This document shows positions 44,554 to 54,307 of a DNA stretch of 64,000 nucleotides, in pieces (within the stretch, counting starts at the first letter, position 1; every line of letters begins with the position of its first letter). Origin of the DNA: Blastopirellula retiformator (GTDB lineage: Bacteria > Planctomycetota > Planctomycetia > Pirellulales > Pirellulaceae); contig NZ_SJPF01000004.1 of assembly GCF_007859755.1 (NCBI RefSeq), positions 558,894 to 622,893 of the forward strand, given 5' to 3'. Made by a program: the position numbers and the translations under genes. The notes under the pieces are model-generated. The model had not been told where the DNA came from and did no database searches. It was given only the letters and a program-made list of their open reading frames with translations.

Positions 44554-46725
44554 ATGACACGTACGCTCTTACTTGGCTGGTCCCTGCTGGGAATCTGCTT
44601 TCCCGCACTCTCGGCCATCGCTCAAACGCTTCCCACCGAGCTTCCGCCGGTTCTCGAGCCGCGCCAAGAGCCCACCGAAGCGGACGCCAATCTCACGGCG
44701 ACCGAAGCGCTGCTGATCGAAGGTCGGATGCTGCAGCAGCGCGACAAACTGTCCGCCGCTCAGCGCCGCTTTCAACGGGCACATCGTCTGGCGCCTGATT
44801 CTGAGGCGATTCTCCAAGCGATCGTCCAGGTCGCGTTCGCGCAAAAGCGGATGGAAGAAGGATCGCGTTACGCGCTCTTGCTGGTCGACTTGCAGGAAGA
44901 CGCTTCGGCCGATTTCCTTTCGCTGATGGGCGCCTACGCCGTTGAGAATGGCGATCCCGCTCGCGGCGCCAAGCTCTACCAGCGAGCCGCCGCCGCTCTT
45001 GCCGAGCGAAAAGCGATCTCGCAACTGTTGGCGACCCGGCTGCGCCTGCTCGATCTCTACACCAAGCTGGACGATGCCGAGCGAGCCGCCGCCGAAGCGA
45101 ACGCCATCGGCACACTGCTGAAAGAATACCAGGCGGAACTGCAGTCGATCTTGGCGGCCAACAACGGCCAAGGCGGAATGACCATCCATCGCGCACTCGG
45201 CGAAGCCTTCTTGGCCGGCGGCGACTACCAGGCGGCCGAAGCGCAGTTTCGCGCGGCGATCGGCGACGCCGAACCAGAGCAGCTTGACTTGCAACTGGCC
45301 CGTATCGACCTGGCGGCCAAGCGTCTCGACTCGGCCGAAGAGCGCGTGCAGCGAGTTATCGCCGCCGAGCGCGACGTGGCCGCCGGAGAACTCCCCTACC
45401 AATTGCTCCGCGACATCTGGATCCAGCAAGGCGCCGACGAAGCGGAAGTCGACAAGCGGCTGCTCGAAGAACTGACGCCCCGCTACGAAGCCCCTCGCGA
45501 CGACTTCGCCCTCGCTTACTTTCTCGCCCAGTTGCAGCTGGAACAAGAGGAGTGGGAAGCGGCGATTGCGCTGATTCAGGCTCACCTCGAAAAGTCGCCC
45601 CGCCGCAGCGTCTATCCGATTCTGACCACCGCTTACTGGAAGACGCAAGACTGGGAGGCGCTGCTCGATACGCTAGGGGTCGTCGCCGAACGCAACCGCA
45701 ATCTTTCTTCGTTGGCGCCCCAGCTCGAACCAATCGCCGCCGATGACGAAGCCGTTAGCGAGTTGATCGCTGCGGCGGAAAAGCGACGTAAGGCCGACTC
45801 GGGGCTGACCGTTCCGCAAGCGCTGGCGATCGCCCAGGTCCTTCACCTGCGCGAGCAAGCGGACGACGCGTTTGCCTGGCTCGAGATCGCCTCGCAGATC
45901 GATCCCGTCGCAACCGCTCCTTCGCTGATCGACTTCGGGCTCGCCTGGATGGTGGCCAAGCAGTATGACCTGGGGGAGAAAGCGCTGCGAACCGCCGCCG
46001 CGGCCAAGATGCCCAAGTCCGGCCGCGCCGCGACGTATGATTATCTAGCGGCGCTGTTAGCGATGGACGATCGCTACGACGAAGCTTTGTCGGCGGCTCG
46101 CCGAGCAATCGCCCTCGACTCGACCTCCGCCGCTTTGGCCAGTCGCGTCCCCTGGATCTTGTTTTACGCCGATCGCAAAGAAGAGGCCGATCGCAACTAT
46201 CGTCGCCTGCTCGCCCAGTTCGACAACGAGCGCGCCGACGGTCCAACTCGCCAGGTGTTGCGACAAGCGCGGTTGATGCTGTCGTCGCTGGCCAAGAACG
46301 ACCACGACCGCGAAGAATGGCTCGAGCAAATTCTGGACGAGTTTCCGGAAGATGTCGGTGCGAAGAATGACCTCGCCTACCTATGGGCCGACGCGGGCCG
46401 CAATCTCGGCCGGGCGGCGCGAATGCTGGAAGAGGCCGTCGCCGCCGAGCCCGACAACGCCGCCTTTCGCGATAGTCTCGGCTGGGCCTATTTTCGCCAA
46501 GGACGCTACGACCAGGCGATCGGCCAACTGCAACAATCGGTCGACTTGATCACTGAGCCTGACCCCGTTCTGCTCGATCACCTGGGAGACGCGCTCTCCG
46601 CCGCCGGGAGAACGCAGGAAGCGGTCGACGCCTGGCAGGAAGCGGTCACCCTGCTGACCGAAGAGGAAGACGCCGATCAGAAGGCGGCTCTGGAAGCCAA
46701 GATCGCCGCCGCGCCAAAGAAGTAG
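44554..46725 (+). CDS. Secreted tetratricopeptide repeat protein
   Basis: The 723-residue product has a signal peptide (LLGWSLLGICFPALSAIAQ) and helical repeats throughout. The clearest TPR units are near the N-terminus (about 50-115) and the C-terminus (AAEPDNAAFRDSLGWAYFRQGRYDQAIGQLQQSVDL). TPR scaffolds mediate protein contacts; the partner is unknown. It lies after the H1-tailed protein gene with a 91-bp gap. Confidence 0.88.
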   Translation: MTRTLLLGWSLLGICFPALSAIAQTLPTELPPVLEPRQEPTEADANLTATEALLIEGRMLQQRDKLSAAQRRFQRAHRLAPDSEAILQAIVQVAFAQKRMEEGSRYALLLVDLQEDASADFLSLMGAYAVENGDPARGAKLYQRAAAALAERKAISQLLATRLRLLDLYTKLDDAERAAAEANAIGTLLKEYQAELQSILAANNGQGGMTIHRALGEAFLAGGDYQAAEAQFRAAIGDAEPEQLDLQLARIDLAAKRLDSAEERVQRVIAAERDVAAGELPYQLLRDIWIQQGADEAEVDKRLLEELTPRYEAPRDDFALAYFLAQLQLEQEEWEAAIALIQAHLEKSPRRSVYPILTTAYWKTQDWEALLDTLGVVAERNRNLSSLAPQLEPIAADDEAVSELIAAAEKRRKADSGLTVPQALAIAQVLHLREQADDAFAWLEIASQIDPVATAPSLIDFGLAWMVAKQYDLGEKALRTAAAAKMPKSGRAATYDYLAALLAMDDRYDEALSAARRAIALDSTSAALASRVPWILFYADRKEEADRNYRRLLAQFDNERADGPTRQVLRQARLMLSSLAKNDHDREEWLEQILDEFPEDVGAKNDLAYLWADAGRNLGRAARMLEEAVAAEPDNAAFRDSLGWAYFRQGRYDQAIGQLQQSVDLITEPDPVLLDHLGDALSAAGRTQEAVDAWQEAVTLLTEEEDADQKAALEAKIAAAPKK

Positions 46726-46747
46726 CGGCGATCTCTTGTAGATCGTG

Positions 46748-46819
46748 TAGGGTGGGTGGAGTAAGCGACAAGAGGTTCGCTATTCAAATGGGCGTCCCTC
46801 GCTTACGCGGGCCCACCTT
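46748..46819. repeat. Intergenic inverted repeat (GGTGGG / GTAAGCGA type)
   Basis: The arms AGGGTGGG...GTAAGCGA (46749-46768) and TCGCTTAC...CCCACCTT (46799-46819) are inverted copies with a ~30-bp spacer. It lies between the convergent TPR and DUF4340 genes, where it may act as a bidirectional terminator or a dispersed repeat. Confidence 0.65.
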
Positions 46820-46896
46820 GAAGCTTGCAAACGCCTTGTTGGGTTTCGCTCCGCTGCCCCCAACCTACGCCCGTTCGGGAAGCGAGCTTTCGTCGT

Positions 46897-48612
46897 CTAC
46901 TCGTCGCCGTCCGACTTTGGCTCGGCCGGCGTTTCTTCGCTCGGCGTCTCGATCATGGGAGCTTCCGTCATCGGGGCGTCATCCGCCGGTTTCTCTTCGG
47001 TGGATGCGTCCGACTTCGGCGCTTCGGCGGCGGGCTTCTCGGGCGTCTCCATGGGCTTCGCATCTTCGGCGGGCTTGGCCTCTTCCGCGGCCGGCTTCGC
47101 TGCTGGCTGCATCGACTGCACCGGCGGTTGCTGCGTCACCGGCGGCTGAGCCGCTGGCGGTCGGCCTTGCAACATCAGCGGAATGCCCGTTCCGCCGGCG
47201 GCTGGTCTGGCCGGAGCGCCATTGGGAGAGTCAATCAACTGCTTCTGCGTCAGCATGATCTTCTTGTACTGCTCATTCGGAATGACGTAGTACCAGTCGG
47301 CGAATCGCGAGTTCATTTCAAACACCTTCCGCATCGCGGCGTTTTCTTTTTCGCGATAGGCGTCCAACTCGCGATCGTTGGCCAGCTTGATCGCGGCGAT
47401 CTCTTCGGCCAGCTTCTTCACGTCGACGCCGTCACCTTCTTTCAGTTCCGGCACCGCGGTCATGTTGGGCGTGCCGAGCGCGGCCTTATCAAGTTCGACC
47501 TGGATCATCAGGAAGCGGCGGGTTCCGTCAGCGCCGCCATCCTGCTCTTTACCGAACAGCAAGCGATACTTCACCGCGTCTTTGGTGTGAATATTGACTT
47601 CGCCGCTGTCGCCGATCAGCCGCATTGGGTTGGTCCCGTACGGCAGAAAACCGTTCAGGATCAGCGTGTCGAGCCCTTCGTTGTTGAATTGCCCGTCGAC
47701 CTTTAGGTTTTCGGCCAGTCCGGCCGGCTTCTTCACGACGTCAACCAGCTGCATTTCGTCCAGGGTCGTACGGGCGGTCGTCAGGGCGGTCTCATTCAGC
47801 TTTTCGCCGGGGCCCAGTTGGGCCGGTTCCAGACGTCCCCCGACCGGCAGCTTGTAGCTGCTCAGGGTCCACTTGTTGTCAATGTCGCTGTAGTCGACGA
47901 CCGCTTCCATCTGATCGGCGCGATCGATCCGGGCATTGCCCGCGGCGCCTTGTAGCAGCGCGGCGCTGTAGTCGGCAAAGGTCATCTGCGCCACGTCAAA
48001 CGGATTCAGCTCCAGCAGGTCGCTATCGATCCACTTCTTGAACTCGATCGGAAACGCTTCGGGATTGAGCTGCACGACATAGATGCGATCGCGACTTGGA
48101 ATCCGCACATAGCGAATCGCCGGGCGAGCTTCGTCCTGCTTGCCGATGATCAATTCGGCCAACGGTTTGTTGTCAGAGTCGCTAATGAGCACCAACTCGC
48201 CGACGCCGCTGTCGGTGATCTCCAGCGTTTCGACGTCGGGCTTCACCAGCCCGAACTCGGCCAACTGACTCGGCAGCGCGTCAAAGGCGTCGATCACTTT
48301 CAAATCGATCAGCGCCGTCGCTGCAATTCGCACCTGCTCCGAAGCGTCGGCCGGATAGCCCCCTTCGGAGGTCACGACCCAGCCGGTCGGGCTCTCATCC
48401 AGCGTCAGGGTATTGAGCGTGACGATTTCGCTATCGTATTTGGTGATCGACAACGAGGCCGCCTGGTCGGGGTTGGTGAACTCCGGAAAAAGGGGCTTGC
48501 CGACTTCGTCTTCCGGGTTGCTCGGCGCGAGCACCGGACGCGAAGCGACCGCCCCGATCGTAAACAGCGTGGCGATACCCACAAAAATCGACGTTTTGAC
48601 TAGTTCGTTCAT
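46897..48612 (-). CDS. DUF4340 domain protein
   Basis: The 571-residue product has one N-terminal membrane segment (SIFVGIATLFTIGAVAS), a repeated DUF4340 core (about 80-340), and a C-terminal Pro/Ala/Glu-rich tail (about 460-571) that is low complexity. DUF4340 proteins travel with GldA/GldF/GldG-like ABC exporters. Here the gene follows the fused GldFG gene (86 bp) and the GldA-like ATPase, forming a complete operon. Its molecular role is unknown. Confidence 0.9.
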   Translation of the reverse strand: MNELVKTSIFVGIATLFTIGAVASRPVLAPSNPEDEVGKPLFPEFTNPDQAASLSITKYDSEIVTLNTLTLDESPTGWVVTSEGGYPADASEQVRIAATALIDLKVIDAFDALPSQLAEFGLVKPDVETLEITDSGVGELVLISDSDNKPLAELIIGKQDEARPAIRYVRIPSRDRIYVVQLNPEAFPIEFKKWIDSDLLELNPFDVAQMTFADYSAALLQGAAGNARIDRADQMEAVVDYSDIDNKWTLSSYKLPVGGRLEPAQLGPGEKLNETALTTARTTLDEMQLVDVVKKPAGLAENLKVDGQFNNEGLDTLILNGFLPYGTNPMRLIGDSGEVNIHTKDAVKYRLLFGKEQDGGADGTRRFLMIQVELDKAALGTPNMTAVPELKEGDGVDVKKLAEEIAAIKLANDRELDAYREKENAAMRKVFEMNSRFADWYYVIPNEQYKKIMLTQKQLIDSPNGAPARPAAGGTGIPLMLQGRPPAAQPPVTQQPPVQSMQPAAKPAAEEAKPAEDAKPMETPEKPAAEAPKSDASTEEKPADDAPMTEAPMIETPSEETPAEPKSDGDE

Positions 48613-48697
48613 CGCTTCGGACTCCCCAGACGGGACGATCGGCGGTTGTTGAATGGAAATATTTTGATGGCGAACCGGCGCGTGCGGCGCGGTTCGC

Positions 48698-51604
48698 TTA
48701 TTTGACGATGCGGTCCTTCGACAGCCCTTCGCGTTCTTTGATGCGGCGGATGACGAAGACGATCAGGCCGACCAAGATCGGCGGGATCGGCGGCAGCACC
48801 ACGGCGAACATCTTGAAGGTGTTCTGCGTTTTCAGGACCTGGCGATCGAGCTCACGCTGAATTCGCTGTTGGGTCTCTTGCAGTTCCTTGGTGATTCGCT
48901 CGGCTTCGACCTGCAGCTTTCGCTGTGCGACCGACTGCTGCTCTTGCACCCGCTTGGCCAGCTTGGTCAGTTCAATCTGGTCTTCGGCGGTCAACTGCTG
49001 CGTCGCTTGCTTTTGCTGCATCTTGGCCATCAAGTCTTCGAGCTCTTCAACCGGCTTGTTGATTTCGGCTTCTTTGGCTTCCTTTTCGGCCTCAAACCGC
49101 TGCTTGGCCGCTTCTTCTTCGCGGGTGCTCGCTTCGACGGCGTTCTTGGTCATCGTGTCGACCATCGTCAAACGAGCCAGACGCGGGTTCTTGCCGCGGA
49201 TCGTGGTAAAGCGATCGTCGCCAGCCAGGTTGTCGAGCAGGTTCAAGACGAAATTCGTATTGTCTAGGCTCAGTTCGACCTGGTCGTTCTTTTCCGACTG
49301 CAGGCTGACGAACGCGCTGTGGAGCAAGTCGATGTCGGCGACCATCGCCACCCGAATCGGCGCCACATCGCCCGATCCTTCTTTCTTCTCTTTGGGATCG
49401 GCGAGCTTGTCGACTTCGCTGGCCGGGATCCCTTCAATCAGGGCCGCCAGCGTGTATTGCTCACCAGTTAGCACACGCCCGCCCCCTTGGTTATTCTGGC
49501 GCCGCAGCAGTCCGTCCAAGGTGACCGTGCCGGTCAACGTGCCGGTTCGCACCAGCGGGGTGAAGGTCATCGACTGCGGGAAGTCTTTGCTTCGCACCAC
49601 GGCGCCCGGCAAGACGAACAACACTTCGTTGAGGTTCTGCGTAATGTCGATGTCGGAGTTCAGCGTCGCCAGCGCATCCTCAGCGCCGGGTGCGTACTTA
49701 TCGACGAAGACCCACTCCGGCGTAATCTGACCGCCGCCAATTCGCAGCTTCGGATGCGGGTTGTAGTTCTGCGAGATGACATCGGCGTTAAAGTACTGGT
49801 CGGTGATCAACTGCGAACCGCTGAGCGTCACTCCGAGCAATTTCCAGAGCTGGCGGATGTCGCCCTTGGGAGGCGGAGCTTGCTGCCGCCCAAACATCCC
49901 GCTGCCTAGTGGCGCTTTCGGTTGATAAATCGGCGGAGCCTGGTTCATGGCCAACGGCACCGGGTCGTCGAAGATCGCAGTCGGCACGCCTGCTTTGACC
50001 GCCGTAATCAAGTTGTCGAGTTGCGGCTGCGTCAAGCTGGAAGGCTGCACGGCGACCAGCACGTCAAACTTGGTCGGATCAATCTCTTCGTTCGGATCGA
50101 CTTCTTCAACGTCGTATTGCTTTTCGAGCTCGTCGACGATTCGCTGTTTCGGCACGTTCTGGAAACCGCCGAACGGATTGTTCGGGTCGGGGCGAACGCC
50201 GCCAAAGAGCATCGCGTCGGTCGTTAGCACGCCGATTCGCTTCCGCTGTTGATCGGTCACAGTGCTGATCGAACGGACCAGCTCGTACTCGACCGGCACG
50301 CGGTTACCGAAGAACGGAATAACGACCTTCTCCAAACCGCGCTGGACGGCGGCGCCCAGGATGATCTCTTTGGTCTGCATGATGCCGCGGGTTTCGCCCA
50401 TCACCGGCACCGGCATGATGCCATATTGATCGCGGGCCTTTTCGGCCAATTCGCTGAACGGCTCCAGGTCGTTGTAGATGAAGACGTCCATCTTGGCGCC
50501 GCTGGCGCCACGGAACTCGTTCAGGTAGTTGATCAGGTCGCTCTTGGTTTCGGCGTACGATTCGGGGACGTCGGCGCTGATGAACGCTTCGATCCGGACC
50601 GGCTCGTCCGACTCCAGGTTGCGGATCAGCTTCATCGTCTGCGGCGAAATCGAGCTGGTCTTGCCGGCGGTCGCATCCCACCGCTGATCGTGCAGCACGA
50701 AGAACAACGTCGCCGAACTGGCGATCACCACCAGCGAGATCGTCCGCAGCAGATAGTGCCCCAGCAGCGACTCGCCGTCTTTGCCCCCCATCCAGTGACG
50801 CCGCCCGATCAGCACCATGCTGAGATAGACGCCAAAGACGGTCAGCATGATGAAGTAGATTAGCGACGACAAACTGACGACGCCGCGGCCGAAGTCGTCA
50901 AACTGCCGACCGATGCTCGCCTGGCTGAAGAACTGAATCCAACCGGCGCCGGTCACAAAGGCGTCGGCATATTGCAGCATCACAAACGGGGCGTTGATCA
51001 ACACGCCCATCACAAAGCCAAGCGTCAGGTTGTTGGTCAAAAACGAGGCCACCATACCCAGCGAGATCATCGCCAGGCCGATAAACCAGTAGCCGATGTA
51101 GGTCGTCAGAAACAACCCGATATCCATGTCTCCTTCCGACAGCGCGTTGAGGACCAGGAAGTTGCAAAACTGCGAGAAGAGGAGCGACACGCTATAGACC
51201 GCGACCGCCGCCAGGTACTTGCCCATGACGATGTCAAAGTCGGTCGCCGGCAACGTCAGCAGCAATTCGTCGGTCCCTTGTCGGCGTTCGTCGGCCCACA
51301 GTCCCATCGTGATCGCCGGGACGAAGATCAACATGATCAGCCCGATGTTTTGATTCAGCTGGGCCAGGTTCGCCAGGTTGGCGTTGAAGAACTCGTGCGG
51401 CCAAAACGCCGCCATCGACGTCAACAACACGAAGATCGCCAGAAAGACGTAGCCGGTCGGGTTGCTGAAATACGATTTGAAGTTCCGCTTCATCACCGCG
51501 TAAGCCGCTTGCTTGACGAGCAGCAGCGGAATCATCGCGATGAAAAAGGCGCCCGCGAAGATCAGGTCGAAGCAGACCAGCGTAATTGCGTTTATCCAAG
51601 CCAT
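48698..51604 (-). CDS. Fused GldF-like permease and GldG-like ABC-type protein
   Basis: The 968-residue protein joins a GldF-like ABC-2 permease (residues about 1-270, six membrane segments, with ADERRQGTDELLLTLP) to a GldG-like extracytoplasmic domain (about 285-830, with ISPQTMKLIRNLE and VPVEYELVRSISTVT). Near the end, about 830-920, a charged Lys/Glu/Gln-rich coiled coil precedes a last membrane segment. GldF and GldG are usually separate genes. The operon with a GldA-like ATPase and DUF4340 is widespread in non-gliding bacteria, and the transported substrate is unknown. Confidence 0.9.
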   Translation of the reverse strand: MAWINAITLVCFDLIFAGAFFIAMIPLLLVKQAAYAVMKRNFKSYFSNPTGYVFLAIFVLLTSMAAFWPHEFFNANLANLAQLNQNIGLIMLIFVPAITMGLWADERRQGTDELLLTLPATDFDIVMGKYLAAVAVYSVSLLFSQFCNFLVLNALSEGDMDIGLFLTTYIGYWFIGLAMISLGMVASFLTNNLTLGFVMGVLINAPFVMLQYADAFVTGAGWIQFFSQASIGRQFDDFGRGVVSLSSLIYFIMLTVFGVYLSMVLIGRRHWMGGKDGESLLGHYLLRTISLVVIASSATLFFVLHDQRWDATAGKTSSISPQTMKLIRNLESDEPVRIEAFISADVPESYAETKSDLINYLNEFRGASGAKMDVFIYNDLEPFSELAEKARDQYGIMPVPVMGETRGIMQTKEIILGAAVQRGLEKVVIPFFGNRVPVEYELVRSISTVTDQQRKRIGVLTTDAMLFGGVRPDPNNPFGGFQNVPKQRIVDELEKQYDVEEVDPNEEIDPTKFDVLVAVQPSSLTQPQLDNLITAVKAGVPTAIFDDPVPLAMNQAPPIYQPKAPLGSGMFGRQQAPPPKGDIRQLWKLLGVTLSGSQLITDQYFNADVISQNYNPHPKLRIGGGQITPEWVFVDKYAPGAEDALATLNSDIDITQNLNEVLFVLPGAVVRSKDFPQSMTFTPLVRTGTLTGTVTLDGLLRRQNNQGGGRVLTGEQYTLAALIEGIPASEVDKLADPKEKKEGSGDVAPIRVAMVADIDLLHSAFVSLQSEKNDQVELSLDNTNFVLNLLDNLAGDDRFTTIRGKNPRLARLTMVDTMTKNAVEASTREEEAAKQRFEAEKEAKEAEINKPVEELEDLMAKMQQKQATQQLTAEDQIELTKLAKRVQEQQSVAQRKLQVEAERITKELQETQQRIQRELDRQVLKTQNTFKMFAVVLPPIPPILVGLIVFVIRRIKEREGLSKDRIVK

Positions 51605-51670
51605 GATTGCGTCAATGCGTTGGGGAAAGTCGGAGCTTTGCCAGGTGGATGTGCGGTTGCGATCAGGAGA

Positions 51671-52429
51671 CTAGCCGTTGACGGTGGTGAGAGCGTTCAC
51701 CCCTTTGGTCATGCGATAGAAGGCGTCGTCGAGCGACTCGCCCGGCTCCTTCATCGCGTCGATGGCGCCGTCGTAGATCAAACGTCCTTCGTTGATCACG
51801 ATCGCCCGCGTCGCCAAGGCGTCGACCTCCTGAAAAATATGGGTCGACAGCAAAATCGTCTTCGACTCGCCCAAGCGGCGAATCATGTCACGCACGCCGC
51901 GGATCTGGTTGGGGTCGAGTCCCGAAGTCGGCTCGTCCAGAATCAAGACTTCCGGCTCATGCAAGATCGCCTGAGCCATGCCGACCCGCTGCTTGTAACC
52001 TTTCGATAACTTGCTGATCGGCTTGTGCAGCACGGTGTGCAAGTTACAGAGATCGACGACCGCATCGATCCGTTCTTTCCGCTGGGCCGGGTTCAAGCCG
52101 CGGGCTTCGCCGAAGAACATCAACAGGCTATGCGGCGTGGCGTCCGGATAGAGCGGGCCATTTTCGGGCAGATAGCCGAGCATCGCCGAGCCCTTCAAGC
52201 GATCGGTCATCATGTTATGACCGGCGATCTTGGCGACGCCCTCGCTAGGCGAGAGATACCCAGTCAGCAGTTTCATGGTGGTGCTCTTGCCGGCGCCATT
52301 GGGGCCGAGAAACGCCACCACTTCGCCGCGATGCACCTGGAAAGAAACGTCGCGTGAGGCGGCGAAAATTCCATAGAACTTCGAGAGGCGGTCCGCCTCG
52401 ATCATCGGGGTTCCGCTCGATTCTGCCAT
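51671..52429 (-). CDS. GldA-like ABC transporter ATPase
   Basis: The 252-residue ATPase has Walker A GPNGAGKST, signature LSKGYKQR, Walker B VLILDEPTSGLDPNQ and H-loop STHI. It should energise the fused GldFG permease encoded 66 bp downstream. gldA-like proteins export polysaccharide-linked or motility factors in Bacteroidetes; here only the general exporter role is supported. It starts the operon, with a 219-bp gap to nadB in which no further gene is seen. Confidence 0.92.
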   Translation of the reverse strand: MAESSGTPMIEADRLSKFYGIFAASRDVSFQVHRGEVVAFLGPNGAGKSTTMKLLTGYLSPSEGVAKIAGHNMMTDRLKGSAMLGYLPENGPLYPDATPHSLLMFFGEARGLNPAQRKERIDAVVDLCNLHTVLHKPISKLSKGYKQRVGMAQAILHEPEVLILDEPTSGLDPNQIRGVRDMIRRLGESKTILLSTHIFQEVDALATRAIVINEGRLIYDGAIDAMKEPGESLDDAFYRMTKGVNALTTVNG

Positions 52430-52648
52430 AGCTTGCCAACCGTCGTTCGTGAATCGATGAAGAATAGGGGAGGATTAGGTTCGCCATTTCTGAGGCGCGG
52501 TTCCCAATAATTTGTGGAACAACACCTGCTTAAACGGCGTAGTTTAATTCAAATCGGCGTTTGCTAAAACTCCAGCACCCCAGGTATGCGCCAAGGTTTA
52601 ACCGGATGAAGCGAAAAGAAATTCAGTGATCAGGGAAGGGGAGGGGGG

Positions 52649-54250
52649 TCAGGTGATAGGGTAGGCCAGATGGCGATTCCAATGCACATCATCGGTCTGC
52701 GGATAATCCATACGGAGATGGACGCCGCGCGATTCGCGCCGGGCTAGCGCCGATTGCGCAATCGCGCGGGCCACGACCAACATATTCTGCAATTCCCAGC
52801 CCGCGGGATGGTCAAATTGATGGAGCGAAACGTACCCGCTCCACAGGTCGATCATTTCGACCGCTTCGGCCAGCCCGGTCTCGTCGCGGCGGACGCCCGC
52901 CGATCGCCACATCAAGCTGGTGAGCGAATTGCGGATATCTTCCAAATCGAGCGGCTCGCTTAGCGGTAACCGCGGATTTTCCAGGTTCAGCGCAGTAAAC
53001 CTATCCGGCATCTCCAGCGCTCGATTCGAGGCGCCGCGGCCGCTCCTTTTCCCATATACGAGCCCTTCGAGCAAACTGTTCGACGCTAAACGATTGGCGC
53101 CGTGCAATCCGCTGGAGGTCACCTCGCCGGCCGCCCACAGCCCGGGCAGCGTGGTCCGCCCGTCAACGTCGACCGTCAGCCCACCAATCATGTAATGCGC
53201 GCCGGGGCGGACCGGAACCCGATCTTTGGTGATATCAATCCCAAACTTGGCGCAAGCCTGGGCGATGCCGGGGAACCGCTTTTGCACAAAACCCGCGTCG
53301 AGATGGCTGAGGCTGAGAAAAACGCAAGGCGACTTGGTCCGCTCCATCTGCGAGACGATCGCCTGCGAGACGACGTCGCGCGGCGCCAATTCGCCCCGCA
53401 GATCGTAGTCGGCCATAAAGCGATTGCCGCTGCGGTCGACCAGATAGGCGCCTTCGCCCCGGATCGCCTCGGTAATCAAACTGCGGCCGCTGCCCGCGAT
53501 GTACAGGACCGTCGGATGGAACTGCATGAACTCCATGTCGCGCAGCTGAGCGCCGGCCCGGATCGCCAGCGCCAGTCCGTCGCCGGTGGCGACCTTCGGA
53601 TTGGTCGACTCGCGATAGATCTGCCCGACGCCGCCGGTCGCCAAGATGGTTTGCTTGGCCCAGATCAAGGTACGGCCATGTTTTTGGTCGGACGCCAGCG
53701 CCCCGCGGCACTCTCCCTCGTGCGTAATCAAATCGAGCGTGAACTCGTTTTGCCAGATCTGGATGTTCTCGCGGCTGCGGGCTCGCTCGACCACAGCGCG
53801 GATCACCTCGCGACCGGTCGAGTCGCCCAGTGCGTGGACGATTCGTGAGCGACCATGACCACCTTCGCGCCCCAGGGCCAGCTGGCCATCTTCCTCATCA
53901 AAGGCGGTCCCCCACTCGATCAATTCTCGGATGCAGGCCGGTCCTTCTCGGACCACCATATCGACCACGGCCGGATCACAAAGCGAACCGCCGGCGGTGA
54001 TGGTGTCGGCGGCGTGATCTTCGTAGCGATCTTCGTCATCCAGCACGCCGGCGATGCCCCCTTGGGCGTAGGTGCTGTTCGACTCTAGGACCTTGTCCTT
54101 GGTGACGATCAGCACCGAAAGCGACGGATCAACTTCGAGCGCCGCACGCAGGCCGGCGATACCCCCCCCCAGCACCAGGACGTCGGTGAAGTAATGAGAG
54201 ACCCGCTTCGGATGAAACGGCACAAGGTAGCGAGGCGTCGTTGTCGTCAT
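52649..54250 (-). CDS. nadB: L-aspartate oxidase
   Basis: The 533-residue flavoprotein oxidises L-aspartate to iminoaspartate in NAD biosynthesis. It has the FAD dinucleotide motif LGGGIAGLRAALE near the N-terminus, the STYAQGGIAGVLDDED segment, HPTVLY, TEAIRGEGAYLVD, and the C-terminal GEVTSSGLHGANRLASNSLLE motif that is typical of NadB. The ATG at 54250 has GGCGGAG 4-5 nt upstream; ATG 54265 is an alternative. No nadA or nadC gene is present. Confidence 0.95.
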   Translation of the reverse strand: MTTTTPRYLVPFHPKRVSHYFTDVLVLGGGIAGLRAALEVDPSLSVLIVTKDKVLESNSTYAQGGIAGVLDDEDRYEDHAADTITAGGSLCDPAVVDMVVREGPACIRELIEWGTAFDEEDGQLALGREGGHGRSRIVHALGDSTGREVIRAVVERARSRENIQIWQNEFTLDLITHEGECRGALASDQKHGRTLIWAKQTILATGGVGQIYRESTNPKVATGDGLALAIRAGAQLRDMEFMQFHPTVLYIAGSGRSLITEAIRGEGAYLVDRSGNRFMADYDLRGELAPRDVVSQAIVSQMERTKSPCVFLSLSHLDAGFVQKRFPGIAQACAKFGIDITKDRVPVRPGAHYMIGGLTVDVDGRTTLPGLWAAGEVTSSGLHGANRLASNSLLEGLVYGKRSGRGASNRALEMPDRFTALNLENPRLPLSEPLDLEDIRNSLTSLMWRSAGVRRDETGLAEAVEMIDLWSGYVSLHQFDHPAGWELQNMLVVARAIAQSALARRESRGVHLRMDYPQTDDVHWNRHLAYPIT

Positions 54251-54307
54251 GCAGCTCCGCCGCACACGCCAAATAACGTGCCGGCAGGGTTGATCAGGGT
54301 GAGGAAA